Shown here piece by piece: positions 63,774-64,000 of a DNA stretch of 64,000 nucleotides (position 1 is the stretch's first letter; each line of letters begins with the position of its first letter). Below the pieces are notes generated by a model that worked only from the letters and a program-made list of their open reading frames with translations, did no database searches and was not told the DNA's origin. The position numbers and the translations under genes were made by a program. The DNA is taken from assembly GCF_000526235.1 (NCBI RefSeq), contig NZ_JAFR01000007.1, positions 147,087 through 211,086 of the forward strand. The letters are read 5' to 3'. Origin of the DNA: Acholeplasma granularum ATCC 19168 (GTDB lineage: Bacteria; Bacillota_I; Bacilli_A; Acholeplasmatales; Acholeplasmataceae).

Positions 63774-63793
63774 AAAAAAGGGATTATCTCCCT
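63774..63793 (-). terminator. Terminator downstream of tRNA-Leu
   Basis: Minus-strand stem AGGGA / TCCCT (63779-63793) with a 5-base loop, then six T residues. It lies ~55 bases past the tRNA 3' end. Confidence 0.65.
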
Positions 63794-63846
63794 ATTTTCA
63801 TATTCTTCATAGTTGATACTATTGTATCAATACTGTTGTGCAAATA

Positions 63847-63930
63847 TGGTCCCCGTGACCGGACTCGAACCAGCACAGTGTGAACTACTTGATTTTGAGT
63901 CAAGCGCGTCTACCATTTCGCCACACGGGG
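63847..63930 (-). tRNA. tRNA-Leu (anticodon CAA)
   Basis: Class II tRNA of 84 bases including an encoded CCA. Acceptor stem CCCCGTG/CACGGGG pairs fully, the anticodon stem CTTGA/TCAAG holds loop CTCAAAA with anticodon CAA (reads UUG), a variable arm of ~13 bases follows, and the T-arm carries TTCGAGT. The C in the wobble position is a target of TrmL encoded at 57757-58278. Other tRNAs may precede it to the right, outside the window. Confidence 0.97.
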
Positions 63931-64000
63931 ATATTAAAGCAAGCCTTTATTACTTACTTTAACTTTTTATTTATAATTTTTAATTGATTTTCTAATATTA

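Overview
The window is AT-rich DNA from a low-GC, wall-less Firmicute relative, most likely an Acholeplasma or close kin. Trp is written TGG and TGA ends real genes (for example the transporter ending at 36935 and the CoA-transferase ending at 44695), so the code is standard, unlike Mycoplasma. The order tig-lon-engB-...-valS-folC is the Bacillus order with clpX and the hem genes missing. A 332-residue glycosyltransferase matches the length I recall for the A. laidlawii diglucosyl-diacylglycerol synthase. The genus is inferred; no 16S rRNA is present.

Layout. 1-3240: the tail of plsY, an autoregulated-looking PadR/HAAS membrane-protein pair, and an MFS exporter. 3260-14700 (minus strand): a valine T-box operon (GNAT, valS, folC, alpha/beta hydrolase), then an NAD(P)-binding protein-degV-engB operon, lon under a CIRCE element, and trigger factor. 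14750-24830: a carbohydrate block with aldo/keto reductase, lipid glycosyltransferase, ROK kinase, type I pullulanase, divergent LacI regulator, branching enzyme and glycogen phosphorylase. 24950-32900: an 8-kb insert of unrelated genes (LLM flavin oxidoreductase, AbiEii-like nucleotidyltransferase, SRAP protein, DUF2188 and DUF1294 membrane proteins, large SF1 helicase with a nuclease-like tail, small membrane protein). This insert separates glgBP from glgC-glgA (32894-35553). 35760-41235: OFA-type and GPH-type transporters, a DEAD-box helicase with a terminator-like leader hairpin, and a PlsC acyltransferase with a zinc-ribbon tail. 41250-42916: an RlmD-family methyltransferase followed by a badly damaged pseudogene.

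The most distinctive region is 42988-57002. It holds a thiolase, an SDR reductase, a KAS III-like enzyme, a CoA-transferase and two alpha/beta hydrolases in one operon, a LivFGHM-type ABC transporter with its own lipoprotein receptor, a divergent TetR regulator and acetate kinase. Four promoters in it (thiolase, receptor, livH, ackA) carry a shared palindrome close to TGAAT-N4-ATTCA, which resembles the operator of Bacillus FadR, a TetR-family protein. Several also carry cre/LacI-type sites. I read this as a regulon for importing an unknown short acyl or hydroxyacyl compound, converting it to acetyl-CoA and making ATP through acetate kinase.

57078-62404: a pncB-MATE-trmL-hemolysin III operon and a PfoR-like EIIC membrane protein. 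62405-64000: a decayed, mobile-element-marked end with three TTAGCACCC repeats spaced exactly 20 bp apart, an acidic orphan protein overlapped by the stump of a lost upstream gene, an IS3-family transposase remnant with a 19-bp tandem duplication, and tRNA-Leu(CAA).
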